This document shows, one piece after another, positions 1 to 12,705 of a DNA stretch of 64,000 nt. Every line of letters begins with the position of its first letter. Position 1 is the first letter of the stretch. The DNA is taken from contig NC_057790.1 in the NCBI RefSeq assembly GCF_014905175.1, forward strand, positions 23,710,469-23,774,468, read 5' to 3'. Below the pieces are notes generated by a model. That model ran no database searches, was not told the origin of the DNA, and saw only the letters and a list, made by a program, of their open reading frames with translations. This DNA comes from Aphidius gifuensis (lineage: Eukaryota > Arthropoda > Insecta > Hymenoptera > Braconidae). The position numbers and the translations under genes are program-made.

Positions 1-1248
1 AACTTTCTCTCATAAAAATAGTATATTTTTAATTCAATTTATTTTTTATTTTTGTCAATTTAAATTTACGATGTTAATTTTAAAAAAAACTCGTAAAAAA
101 ATTAATTTTACGTGTACAAAAAAGAATTGACATTTATATTTTTATAATGATAAGAAATATGAGATTTTATTTTAAATATAAAATATCAATAGTTATTATT
201 ATTCTTTTTTTTTTTTCCTTCTTTTTATTGAGCCACTTGATAATAAATAAAAAATAAGAACCCTCCCTTTTTTTGAGATTTAAGATTTTTTTATATTATT
301 TTTATATTTTTGTGTGTCTCTTGATATCGTAGAATGAACAGTTGTATTTATGACCCTAAAATGCTTTCTTGAAAAAGACAGCAAAGATATATCACATCTA
401 CATTTTGTCGAAAGTGGTGTATCCAGTTTCAACGCAATATTGATTTTCAATCGACTCACTTGGTTGTCGTTGTATATACCGAGTTTTGTTTTTCACGACA
501 TACTTGTAAATTTGTTCTATTTTTTTTTATTTTATATTCAATATTTTATTATTCAACAATAAACTTTCAAATATTTATTTTATTCAAAACTCATGCTTAA
601 GAAAAAAAACTTTAAATTGACAAAATTACATTTTGATTCTACAAAACAACTTGAATATATGAAAAATTATTTTCAGGTGATAAGTAAAATAAAAAAACAA
701 CATTTGTTTATATTATATTTTCCTTTTTTTAAATTTATATATTTGTATATTCGACATAAGTTTAAATAAAAGATAAATGTGGATGTCAAATTTTACCCCG
801 AGGGAAACATTGATAAGTTTCATTTCCTCAAATCTTGTTATTTATATGAGAGATCACTATCGGAAAATGAAAAAAAAAAAAAAAGAAAAAATCTTGTCCT
901 ATTTTATCAAAAAACACACATTTATTTAATAACTATTTTTTTTTTTTTTTTTCTTACAATGAAAAAAGATATACTTGATAAATTTAACTTTTTTTTTATT
1001 TTTAAGACAATCATGCTTGGAAAAGAGAAAAAAAAAAAATAATCAATCAACAGTAAATCAAAATTTTTTTGTTAATAAGTAAATAGATTTTTAGATTCGA
1101 CACTTGCAAGCAGTTAATCAAATCCCAACCCCTCAGAAAATAAAATTAATTAATAGCAAAGAAAAAAAAAATCAATATTAATATGACGAAAATAACAAAA
1201 AGAAAATAATTACTTTTTTGCCCAGAGTATGAAATATTTGTTGGTAAA
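1..1248. other. AT-rich stretch without a recognised gene
   Basis: This stretch holds poly-A and poly-T runs and two short open frames (350-562 and 779-1042, plus strand). Neither resembles a known protein and both are rich in low-complexity Phe or Lys tracts. The piece at about 330-510 is less AT-rich than its surroundings, but I could not assign it to any gene. It may hold the 3' UTR of the minus-strand oxygenase gene that ends at 1249, and it may lie in an intron of the adenylate cyclase whose exons resume at 7318. Confidence 0.5.
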
Positions 1249-2439
1249 TTAAATAGCTTGATCTGGATTAATTAAATAAGCTGTGTAGTGTTCAATCTCG
1301 TACTCTTTGTAGTCTGGTGAATTACCAGTGTATCCATCCTCTTTGGACAAAGTTACTGTGTCACTTGTTAAATTGCAATGCTCAGCAAATAATGTATGTC
1401 TAACATCATACTCGTCTTGAACAATATCATCAAAATCTTTTTCGTATTTATCGATTTCATCTCCATATCCAAATGGATCATCAAGACCTTCACGCAATGT
1501 AAAAACAGTTTTAATTGTACTTATTGGAGATTCTCGATCAACTGATACTTGAATGACTTCATATTGACTTTCAAGGGCATTGAGTAAACGTTTAAATACA
1601 TCATTACGATGTTTATAATAACCCAGCAATATATTTTGTTTACCTTCACAATATTTAATTGTGTAATCCAATAATTTTTGATAATGTTCATCAGGAAAAT
1701 AAATATTAATTGCTGCTGGTGTAATAGTGTTATTTTGATGATAACGTAAATCATAAATATTGTAAATCAATGATAAACGATTACCACTCAATACTTTGGT
1801 AACTGAATGTTCCAATTCACCATTAAAATAAATAAATCTTAATGTTGATTTATCCATATTTTCTTCAACATTGTAATCACCAAAACATAATTCACCACCA
1901 ACATATTCTGATGGTAATAATAAAATAAATGTACCCATTAATCCTTGACGATTTGTATCACGATGTGCAAGAAAAAAATCACCAGTTTTGTAGTAATTTA
2001 ATTTATACTGATCAATGAATCCTTCGACATTGATTGTCTTGAGTATTGCCTTGATGTTCAAGTTGATTGAGAATGTTTTTGTGTGTTTGGATTTACGAAC
2101 TTCTGTGTTTGTTACTTTTTTATCTTTTTGACCAAAATAGGCAACGTCTAAATTAGAATCCAAGTAAGCATAATCATCTGGTGTTATGTTCATGATATTC
2201 ATGCTTCTGCTACCAACAGTCAATGTGATTTGTTGATTATCAGGAAGATCAAGTGTTCCACTACGAATGTTCAACAAGTGACACAAGCTTTTGATATCAC
2301 AGCTGTCACTTTTTCTTCTTTTGTCTAAAAATTAAAATAGATTAACAAAGTTAATAATAATTAAGACAATGCTTGATGGATTATTGGTATAATAATTTTT
2401 AAAAATATTACTTGCGGGTTCATCATTTGATTGTGCCAT
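1249..2439 (-). CDS. 2OG-Fe(II) oxygenase (prolyl-4-hydroxylase-like), copy 1
   Basis: Predicted 367-aa protein from two coding exons, 2439-2412 and 2324-1249. The intron has GT and AG ends and the frame is continuous across it. The double-stranded beta-helix core shows an HRD iron motif (His130, Asp132), the segment LLLPSEYVGGELCFGDYN, a distal His182 in GELEHSV and the 2-oxoglutarate-binding Arg192 in SGNRLSL. All cofactor ligands are therefore present. Family members hydroxylate protein or small-molecule substrates using Fe(II), 2-oxoglutarate and O2; the substrate here is unknown. A basic NKRRK segment near the N terminus looks like a nuclear localisation signal. The start chosen is the ATG of a 28-nt first coding exon, a structure matched exactly in the neighbouring paralogue. 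A 5' UTR acceptor (poly-T then CAG) near 2475 and a matching donor near 2930 suggest a further upstream non-coding exon. Confidence 0.85.
2412..2439 (-). other. First coding exon of oxygenase copy 1
   Basis: A 28-nt exon encodes MAQSNDEPA plus one base. It ends at a donor reading A|GTAATA, and the next exon begins after TTTTTAG at 2324. It is too short to appear as an independent open frame. Copy 2 has the same 28-nt exon with the same phase at 4937-4910, which supports both calls. Confidence 0.8.
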
Positions 2440-3622
2440 TTTTGTCAACAGCCAGATGTTGTTTTATTAATTGTGGCTGAAAAAAAAAAAACAAATGACA
2501 ATTGTTATTTAATACTTTTAGCCTGTCACAGTTGAATATTATTTTGGGAATATAATTTCATTAATAAAAACATTAAATAATATTTAATTTGTATTTTTTT
2601 TTTTTACATTAAAAATAAAAATAATTTAAACGTGACTAAAAAAAAAAGATATTTCTTATTGATAAAAAATAAAAATAACTAGTAATTGTAAGAATAATAT
2701 TATTTATTATTTGGAAAAAATAATTACAATTATTATTGAAAGAAAATGAGATTTATAAACATTAAAAATTTATTTAACTTTGCTTGTGTGTTAACCTGAA
2801 AAATCATGATTGATTTCTACGTAATTATTTTCAACAGTTAATTAAATAAATGATTTGAATTATGTTTCATTTGAAGATTAAAATTAATTATTTATATAAC
2901 GGATTTTTTTTTAATGTCATTGTACTTACGAATTTATTTTATTATGAAAAGAATCACAAAAAACTGCACAAAATCAACAACTGCGTATCACCCAAATAAT
3001 ACGTTTTATAAACTGTAAAACTTTTTCCCCCTTTTTTCTTTTGTGTTACGCCATATTTTTTATTTTGGTTGATTTTGGCGCGAAACATAAGAGAAAAAGA
3101 GGGCGACACTATTAATTAGTCATAATAATAATAGTAATAATAACAATAATAAACGGAAAAAATAAACAATAGAAAAATGTCTAAAAAAAAAAATATAGAA
3201 AAATCTGAAGTGATTGTTATAACAATGATGATGGTATATAAAAACTAAAAAAAATCAAATAAATAATAAGTGCACAGATACTTTTTTATTTTACATTATA
3301 AAAAACAGTATTCAATTTTGAAGTTTTTTTTTTTCTTTCTTATACATACATTTTACATTGTCGTCGTCACATTAAACAAAAATCACCTCATCAGGGTTTT
3401 AAGTAATTCTTCAATTTAATAAATATAAAAAAATACATGAAGTTTATACTTTAGATTTTTTTTTTTTTAACATTGTAAGTATGCAATCAATACACAACAT
3501 ACAAAAAAAAAAAAACAATGTAAATACTACTGACAAAAAAGAACAAATATATAAACGTAGTGAAATGAAAATTACAGATGCAAATGATTATGCTGAACCA
3601 AATAATCATCAATGCAATCCTT

Positions 3623-4937
3623 TTATTTTATATCACTGTCTTTTTTCAAATTTATTATTGTCGTCTCATCGTCATCACTACTTTTTTCAACAGATATTAT
3701 ATTTTTGAAAAATATTCTTTTCGAAAAAGACTTACGAAATTTTGGATTAATCAAATAAGCAGTGTAGATTTTAATTGACTGCTCTTTTTCACCCTGAGAT
3801 TTTCTTTTATAATCAATTGCAGTGACTACAGTTATTTCATCATTCATCAAAACACAGTCTTCGGTAGTGAATAATTTGTGTTCAACCTCAAACTCCTCAT
3901 CAACAAGATCACTAAATTTATTTTCTTCAATTATTGGATTTTTTAAATAATGATCATATTTATAAGAGTATTTTTTTAATTCATGAACTTTTGAAATACT
4001 ACTTATTGAAGATTTTTTGCTAACTGCTACTTTGATAACATCATATTTAGCTCTAATATCACGAAGTAAACGATTATTAGTTGCATCATCGCATTGTTTA
4101 TAATAACCCAGCAATATATTTGTTTTTTTTTCACAATATTTAATTGAGTAATCCAATAATTCTTGATAATGTAAATCAAGAAAATGAACAACAATTTTAT
4201 CGGGTGCAATAACATCTTTTTGGTGATAATTAGAATCATAAATATTGTAAATTAATGATAAACGATTACCACTCAAAACTTTCGTAATTGAATATTCCAA
4301 TTCACCATTATAATAAATAAATCTTAATGTTGATTTATCCATATTTTCTTCAACATTGTAATCACCAAAACATAATTCTCCACCAGTATATTCTGATGGT
4401 AATAATAAAATAAGGGTACCTATTAATCCTTGACGATTTATATCACGATGTGAAAGAAAAAAATCACCAGTTTTATAATAATTCAATTTATACTGATCAA
4501 TGAATCCTTCGACTTTGATTGTCTTGAGTATTGCGTTGATATCTAAATCAATTTTAAAATCACTGGTGTGTTTGCATTTACCAATATTTATGTCATTATC
4601 ATTATTATTTTTTGGACGAAAATAAGCAACGTTTAAAATACGATCCAAGTATGCATAATCATCTTGAGTCATTTTCATTGCATCCATGATCACATTATTA
4701 ACTGTTAGTGAAATTTTTTTATTTTTATCAATATTGAGGCTTCCAACACGAGAGCTCAGTACATCAGAAAGACTTTTCATCTCATCATTGTCAAGCTTTC
4801 TTTTTTTATCTAAAAAGAAAAAAAAATATACAATTAATTAACAAATTAAATTATTTATACAATGTTGATCGGATATATATTTAATAGAATCATTTTGAGA
4901 TATAATTACTTGTAACTTTATTTTTTTTTTGTTCCAT
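3623..4937 (-). CDS. 2OG-Fe(II) oxygenase paralogue, copy 2 (distal His replaced)
   Basis: Predicted 404-aa protein from exons 4937-4910 and 4809-3623, with the same exon sizes and phases at the 5' end as the gene at 1249-2439. The HRD motif (His130, Asp132) and Arg192 are kept, but the distal iron ligand is Tyr182: GELEYSI where copy 1 has GELEHSV, a single CAT-to-TAT codon change. An NKKRK nuclear-localisation-like segment is conserved. The C terminus extends past the point where copy 1 stops, with a Lys- and Asp-rich tail. A strong donor-like C|GTAAGT lies at the branch point near 3735, so the real gene may splice there and lack the tail. Because the facial triad is altered, activity is doubtful. 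It could be a non-catalytic binding protein or a decaying duplicate; the frame is otherwise open throughout. Confidence 0.8.
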
Positions 4938-5331
4938 TTTTTGTCAGCAGCCAGATGCAAGATGTTATTTTTATTGATTGTGTCTGAAAAATAAAAACAA
5001 CTATTATTGTCAAAGTTACAGATTATTTTGAGAATCAATTTTCATCAATAAAGAAACATTAAATAATATCACTTATTTTTTTTTTTGTCATATAAAATCA
5101 ATTAATCAATTAATTAATAATAATTATTATTATTTACAAAGTATATTGTTTAAACAACAAAATCATTGGTCAATTTGTTTAACCTCAACAAACAATTACC
5201 AACCATTCTTAAAATATCAATAACTAATATTAATTTATTAATTAAAATTATTATTCAAGTATTCTAAATTTATCATAAGCATTAATTAAATCAAATGATT
5301 AAAAAATAAAAATTATATTCTCAACTTACTT

Positions 5332-5470
5332 TTTTTTATGCTGTTGCTTTGGGGGTCGTTAGTCGTTACCAGCGTGAAAAGTGAATGTGAATGTGTGTTT
5401 ACTTGTTGCTGCTTGTTGCTCAGCTGTGCTCGGCATTGCTCAGCATATTGTTATGTTTTTTAGCGTCAAA
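5332..5470 (-). promoter_or_regulatory. Probable 5' UTR exon and promoter region of oxygenase copy 2
   Basis: A donor-like AAA|GTAAGT at about 5330 (minus strand) pairs with an acceptor-like TTTTTCAG near 4984, upstream of the ATG exon. The 120 bp above the donor are clearly less AT-rich than the surroundings. Copy 1 has the equivalent layout at about 2930-3080. The transcription start itself cannot be seen. Confidence 0.4.
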
Positions 5471-7317
5471 AAGAAAAAAAATAAAATAAATAAATAAACA
5501 CCGAGAACACTAGAGACCTCTATATAATATTTTGCAAATCATATTTAAATGTACATTATGAAGATTAACAAATTATTAAATCTAAAAACTAAATTATATT
5601 AAACTTTGAATTAGGTCATATAAATTAACTTAAACAAATGCACAGAATTATAATCTGAAAATATAATATATATAAAATAAAAATAATAATTTTCAATAGA
5701 ATATATTACGGAAATAATTATGAATAATATGCATTTGAAATATTTGAGGAAAATATTTATAGCAAAACCATAACATACCACTAATTTTCAAGGATCATAT
5801 CTATGCCATTATTTATCCACAAAATTCCGTAAATACTATAAATTATAATAGGTGTTATTTACCAAATAATTCAAGCTTAAATATATAAAATTAGTTTTGA
5901 GTTAGCTTCAATCAAAACTAGTTAAACTATTTCATATTATCAACACTTGTGAAAATGGCAAATAACATTACATGAACAAATAAGTTTTAATTAAATATAC
6001 ACTTGCATAAAATTATTAAATAATTTATAAATAATTAATCAACTAAATTATTTATTTATTTATTGGATTTTTTTTTTAAATAAAATACAATAAATATTTA
6101 TGATGTATATAAAGAACAATATTATATTCATAGTGATCCCATCAGATGACATTATGATAATGATGATTGAGCTTCAGGCATGACTATTACATAACTGTAA
6201 ATCAGATAGAAATTGTTTTATAAAAATAAACCCCTAGGAAATTTATCATTATTCATTGTGCTTATTCAAAACTAAACACAACCCAAGGCTAAGCTAAATT
6301 AAAGTAGATATTACAATTACAAAAAGGAAAAAATAAAAAAAAAATAAAATCTGCTTTTTAAACAAAAGCTTATCTTTCGAGTATAAGAAGATACAATACA
6401 AAATTTTAATTGGATATTTTACCAATGAAAAATATGTGATTTACAAAATAAAAATATACAGTCATTATTAATTTTTTTATTTTTTATTTTTCAATAATAA
6501 TAATATTATGTTTCATTTATTTATTTATCAAAAATACAGTGTACTAAATTTATTTTTTAATTATTAAACATTTGTTAGATACATAAAGACAAAAAACAAG
6601 AAATCAATAATTTGTTTCAAGTGATTTTGAGATACTTGATAATTTATAAAAATTGTTATCAAAATTTAATTAATTCAATGTAAAGGTAGTGTATAAAATT
6701 CTGTTCACTTGGAAGCTTGAGGTGAATGAGTATATGCTATCACCTGTCAATTACCTGTTTATCCTTGATATAGGCTTTCAAGCGATATCGTCTTGTACTC
6801 TGTGAGGTAAATTAATTTGAGCTCTATATATGCAAGAGACCAAAGGTATAACTTGTGCCTTTGTAGAGTCAAAAGCAATAAAATCCATAAATCAAAAATC
6901 ACCAAGTCCAAAATTATCGAATGATTTCGCTAAAAATTAAATTAAAGAGATGTAAATTATCGAAAAAATAAAAAGTTAAATAAATACGATTCTGGTAGGT
7001 GTAGTGTCTATAATAAATTGTAAGTCTAATAAATAAATGAATAAATAAAAATGGTATTTATGATTAATAAAAAAATAAATAAATAATACAATGTAAAATG
7101 AATATGTAATGAAGAAAATTAAAATGAAAATGGCTTGTAATGTTCTATAAAAGAGAAAATAACTGGAAACGTGATATTCTCTTTTAGTGAGATAATAGAA
7201 TTATTTATGAGTTTCAAAGTAGATAAAAAGAAATAAAAAAATAAACTCTTGTGTTACAGTAGCCACTAGCCATCGGTTATCGATAAATTTATTTAATGTT
7301 TTTTAATTTTTTTTCAG
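5471..7317. other. Non-coding stretch between oxygenase copy 2 and adenylate cyclase exons
   Basis: I searched both strands by eye for the expected upstream cyclase exons (the first Asp motif of the C1 domain and the helices before it) and did not find them. The stretch is AT-rich with a few less biased patches (about 6700-6880). It is most likely intron of the cyclase gene. Confidence 0.45.
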
Positions 7318-10300
7318 GACAATCAATGCATGAGAATTAAAATTCTTGGTGATTGTTATTACTGTGTTTCTGGACTGCCAGTATCAAGACCAAATCACGC
7401 GTATAATTGTGTCAACATGGGTCTACAAATGATTGATACAATCAGGTAATATTTAATTTCCAAATTAAACTAATTTTTTTTATTATACTTTAAATAAATA
7501 AATACAAGTATTTTTTATAATTTAATACAAGTCTATTTTTATTTATTTTTTCTTTTTTTAATCAAGTAGGAAATTTGTTTTTTTTTTTTTTTCTATTTCA
7601 ACTAAATTACCTTCACAGATTAACAAAATTAAAATTACCAGCCAGATAACTTTTAGAGTTTTTTTTTTTTTTATATATTGGTTTACATTATTTAAATTTT
7701 TCGATATATATTTTTTTTTTATTCATTATAGATTAAATTGAATTACCGTATATTTTTTATAAATTTATTCGTAGCTAACAGAATTTATAGAGACAGAAAA
7801 ATATTTGATGAATTTATTTCTGACATGCCACAGAAATTGTGTTGAAATTTATATTCTTTGTCAAGATTTTTATTTATTTTTTCAATTTTTCTTTTAAAGA
7901 ATTACTTTTGTCGTATATTTCTAAATATATTATGTGACATTTATTTTTATTTATTTATATATTTTCTTTACAAAATGTTTTTTAAAAAATTACTATTCAA
8001 TTATTTAGAATAAAAAAAAAAGTTGTTTTATGTAATTTATATAATATATTAGATTTATTTTTTAAAGGAAATATTTGAATTTATGTTTAATAAAGATTTG
8101 TTCGTGAAGCTACTGGATTTAATGTTGACATGAGAATTGGTATTCATACTGGTAATGTATTGTGTGGTGTACTTGGACTCAGAAAGTGGCAATTTGATGT
8201 TTGGAGTGATGATGTCACGCTTGCCAATCATATGGAAAGTGGTGGTTTACCTGGGTCAGTTTTTATTCCATTAATTATAAACTAAAAAAAATATTATATT
8301 GTCCATCACACCGTAGTTGTTGTTGTAGTTGAAAAAAAAAAAAAATGTTTTAAACTATATATAAATGAAAAAAGTAAAAATTAAGATTATCAAAAGTTTA
8401 TAATTGTATTTTAATACTTTGATTTTTCCCTCAGGCGTGTTCATATTACTGGATCAACTTTGTCACAACTTGGTGATCGTTTTAAAGTTGAACCAGGTGA
8501 TGGTGGTTCACGTGAGACTTATCTTGCTGATCACAAAATTGAAACTTATCTTATAATACCACCCAAGGTAAGATTATAATGTTAATTTAATTTTTAAATC
8601 ATTATTAATCATATAAATAATAAAAATTTGTATTTTAGAAAAATTTAGAAAAAAAAGATGACAATGAAAATGGTGAAATACAAGGACCTTTACCATCAAG
8701 ATCTAGACCAAGTAGTAAAATGACAAAATATGTTGAATGCTGGGGTGCTGATAAACCATTTGCAAATATTGCTGAATCAACACTTGCTAAAAATATTGGC
8801 CTAACAGTATGTTATGATTTAATTTATAAATCCATTTTACAAATACTTTTTAATATTATAAATTTTTTTTTCCAGAGCATTGCTATGATTGAGTCAAATT
8901 TATTAACAAATAATTCAAGCTGCATTGATTTCAAGTAAGAAAAATAATTTTACTAAATTAATAATATGTAAATTATAAAATAAAATGTAAATTAAATTAT
9001 TTAATTTGATTATTAGACAATGGTGTGGTGTAAGTAATGAAGGAATGTCATCAACAACATACTGGTTTAAAGATAAAAATCAAGAGAGTCAATATCGTGA
9101 TCAACGAGATGAGCAATATCCTTGGTACGTTGTTGCATCAAATGTACTGTATTCAACAATGTTTTGCATTCAAATAATATATTTACCAAGGTAAATGATA
9201 TTTAATTATTCAAGTAAATATTAAAATACATACAAATATTAATTTAATTAATTTTTATTTACAGAAGTTTTACTGTTTATGGCTGTTTTACAGCTGGTTT
9301 ATTGTCATTGATAATATTTAGTTTGATATCATGGTATGCTGATAAATCAATTGGCAAAAATAAAGATACAAATCAGCCAATTGCACTCAGTAGAGGCATA
9401 AGAGTTTCTGTTTATCTTGTAACTTCAGTACTTGCTATTGCATCTTCTCTCATTAGCACTATTGACATTGATGATAATATTGAAAAAGGAAGAACTGTTG
9501 TACCGGTAATAAATAAATAAATAAATAATTATTTTTTAAACTTAAATTATAATTTTTTAAAGACAATAAATTTATTTTTTACAGGCTTATATTTATTCAG
9601 CAGCAATTGGTCTTCTTGTTGGATGGGTTCATCTGAGAGTTGGTTTTATTCTTAAATTTTTCATAATGATTTTATCAATAATTTGTGTGCTCATTGTATT
9701 TTCACAAACACCAGCAATTGCATTATATTATGTTACAAATAATGAGTAAGTTTATTTTTATATTAATTTTTATTTTTAAAAATCGAATTAATAATTTTTT
9801 AATTTATTTTTTTTTTAAATAGATATTCAAGTATAAATTATCTTGTACAAATTGGATATGTTTTATTTATAATTGCACTTGTACTTCATGTACTTGATCG
9901 ACAAATTGAATTTACATCACGAACTGATTATTTATGGAAAAATAAATTAAAAGTTGAACAAGATGAAGTTGAAACAATGCGTGGTATTAATAAAATTTTA
10001 TTGGAAAATATACTTCCAGCTCATGTTGCTCATCATTTTTTATCAATACGATCAAATCAAGTAATTGTTTTTAATTTACATAATTATTATTCATATAATT
10101 ATAAAATTAAATGTCATTATTTTTCTTTAACAGGATTTATATCATGAAAGATACAACAGCATTGCAGTTATGTTTGCATCAATACCAAATTATAAAGAAT
10201 TTTATGATGAAACAGATATTAATAAACAAGGTCTTGAATGTCTTCGATTATTGAATGAAATTATTTGTGATTTTGATAAGCTACTACTTAAACCAAAATT

Positions 10301-10915
10301 TTCAGCAATTGAAAAAATTAAAACAATTGGTAGTACATATATGCTTGCTGCTGGTTTGAGTCCAGGTAAAGAGGATATTGATGACAAGGTAAATATTAAA
10401 AAATCATTTTCTTATTCAACATATCAAAATAGATATTTATTTAATTGTATTATTATATTATTAATAGGATTTAACAAAACAACAGGCACACAATGTTGTT
10501 GTTCTTGTAGAATTTGCAATTGCACTTATGACAATTTTGGATCAAATTAATAGAGAATCATTTCAAAGATTTAAATTAAGAATGGGTAATTAAATTTAAT
10601 GTTTTATTTATTTATAATTATTGTTGTATTAATATTAATATTTATTTAGGATTACATCATGGTCCTGTGATAGCTGGTGTTGTTGGTGCTCAAAAACCAC
10701 AATATGATATTTGGGGTAATACTGTTAATGTTGCATCAAGAATGGACAGTTGTGGTGAAATTGGAAGATTACAAGTCACTGAAGATACTGCAAATATTCT
10801 TAAAAATGCTGGCTATGAATTAATATGTCGTGGATTAACATATGTCAAAGGAAAAGGACAATTAACAACATATTTTGTCAAAACACCATTCGATGGAAAA
10901 CCTGATAATTATTAA
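7318..10915 (+). CDS. Ac76E: Adenylate cyclase type 2-like (Ac76E type), C-terminal 699 residues
   Basis: Twelve exons join in frame: 7318-7445, 8096-8254, 8435-8567, 8639-8806, 8876-8934, 9017-9190, 9265-9505, 9585-9745, 9823-10060, 10134-10388, 10468-10585 and 10650-10915. The first encodes the C1a segment RIKILGDCYYCVSGLP, containing the second metal-binding Asp. Then follow the rest of C1, a linker with MTKYVECWGADKPFA typical of mammalian AC2/4/7, the second six-helix membrane bundle (about 9140-9930) and the C2 domain. C2 has the adenine-site Lys in KIKTIGSTYM, the catalytic Asn and Arg in WGNTVNVASRM, and the phosphate-binding Lys in VKGKG. The enzyme makes cAMP from ATP at the plasma membrane under G-protein control. 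The N-terminal half (first membrane bundle and the first C1 Asp) is missing from the window. The stop codon is followed by AATAAA near 11225. The type-2 assignment rests on the linker and the C-terminal VKGKGQLTTYFV. Confidence 0.9.
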
Positions 10916-12705
10916 TATATATATTTTCAATTTTAAATAATATACATGACATAGTTATATATTTTTTTTGTACATATTTAGGAGAAAAAAACATTAAGTA
11001 TAAACAATTGACTATTAATTTTTTTTTTCAATTGTCAAATAATCAATTGACAACGAAGCCAAAAACGAAAAAAAATACCAATATTTTCAATTATAAAAAT
11101 TAATAGTTAAGATATAAAATTATCAATATATTAATCTATAAATGTATTTAATTAATTATATAAACAAATATATTTTAAATGTTGTAAAATTTAAATTTAA
11201 AAAACAAAAATGGCCGTTGATATAAATAAAGTAGAAAACTTCCTCACCGACAAAAGCAACACTCTCTCTTATTTTTCTTTTTCTTTTATCATGTTGGTAG
11301 AATTGTTGTAACTTTTATTATTATCAATATTATTATTATTGTTATCAGTAATGGTGAAAAATTTATCCCAGTGAATGGTTAGAAACATCAAAAGTTTGTT
11401 AATAACAAGTAATTTGTTTACTCGGTCATTGTTTGTTATTGTTAATAAAAATAAAAATAAAAATAAACTTGATAATCATCATTGAAGATAATTCAAATAG
11501 TAAGTATCCATATAAAAGTTATTTAATTCATTTTAAAATTATTTTTCGGTATATGAAATATTTGAGAGAAAAAAAAAAGGATCGAAAAAACATCAACTTT
11601 GTGCTGTTTCGGCGTTTTATCAATTAATTTATTAGTAATTTAAAAAAAAAAAACAAATGATTTGATTCATAAATTATTTGAATTATTATTACGAGTAAGT
11701 TTATGAAATTTACGATTAAAAAAAATGATAGATTTTTTTTTTTTTTTAAATGGAGTACACTTGTCATTACATGATAATATATATATTTTTATTTCAAGTT
11801 AGCCATTGAAAATACAAACAACAATACATAGTCTGAATAATGAATGATACAAGAAAAACATTTGGCTTTTTGTTGAGCCCTTATTTATTTTGACTATCAT
11901 TCATTTAGATTGAAAATAAAATATATTTATTTTATTTCAATCAAATCTCTACGCGTCCCCTTCCTCCATCACAATTATCATCAACTCCAACATTTTTTTT
12001 TTCTTCTTTTTTTTTTTTTTTGTTTTATAAATAACATACATGTAGTTTTGGTCCATGAGGCAATCAATTTATTCCAATATTTAAAATAAAAAATACTAAA
12101 TATCCTAATGAAAGTTTTTTTTAAATTCCAGTACATTACAATGTTATATTTGTAAATTTATTGAACTGGCAAAAAAATAATTTATTATATACTTGATTAT
12201 TTATTTATTTTTTTATATTTATAGTTTATATTTATTTGTATTTTGTGATTATTTTATTTAATTACAATAATATATTTGTTATTTAATTGACAATTACAAA
12301 ATTTATATTTAACAAACAATGTGCACGTTCCTTTTATTTACAAAAGGTAATTTACTGCACATAAACAGTAAAAAAAAAAATATACATATTTAAATAAATA
12401 ACATAAAAATACTTGAATACATTTTTCATTGATAAAAATAGTTTTTGAGTATTTTTTTTCTTTTTTGAATAATAATATTTTGACGTTTGGTGATGGCGAA
12501 TATTTAGTAATAAGTATTTTCTCTGAATTCGAAATAGCGTAAAATTGGACACAAGACAAGGCCATTAAATGGTCTTTCGACATGAAAGTATTAATTTCCT
12601 GGTGCAAGGAAGTATTTAAAAATTAAAAAATAAATGAATATTTAAAAAAAAGTATCATAGTTTGAAATAAAAAAAAATATATACAAATTAAAAAGTCATT
12701 GAGCC
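10916..12705. other. Intergenic region between adenylate cyclase and YLPM1
   Basis: Contains the cyclase 3' UTR (AATAAA near 11225) and presumably the YLPM1 promoter and 5' UTR. The open frames here are short low-complexity translations. No recognisable gene is present. Confidence 0.5.

Noticed and set aside
350..1042. Two small plus-strand frames at the window start
   Set aside because: They are low-complexity hydrophobic translations without homology. They do not match the expected N-terminal exons of adenylate cyclase.
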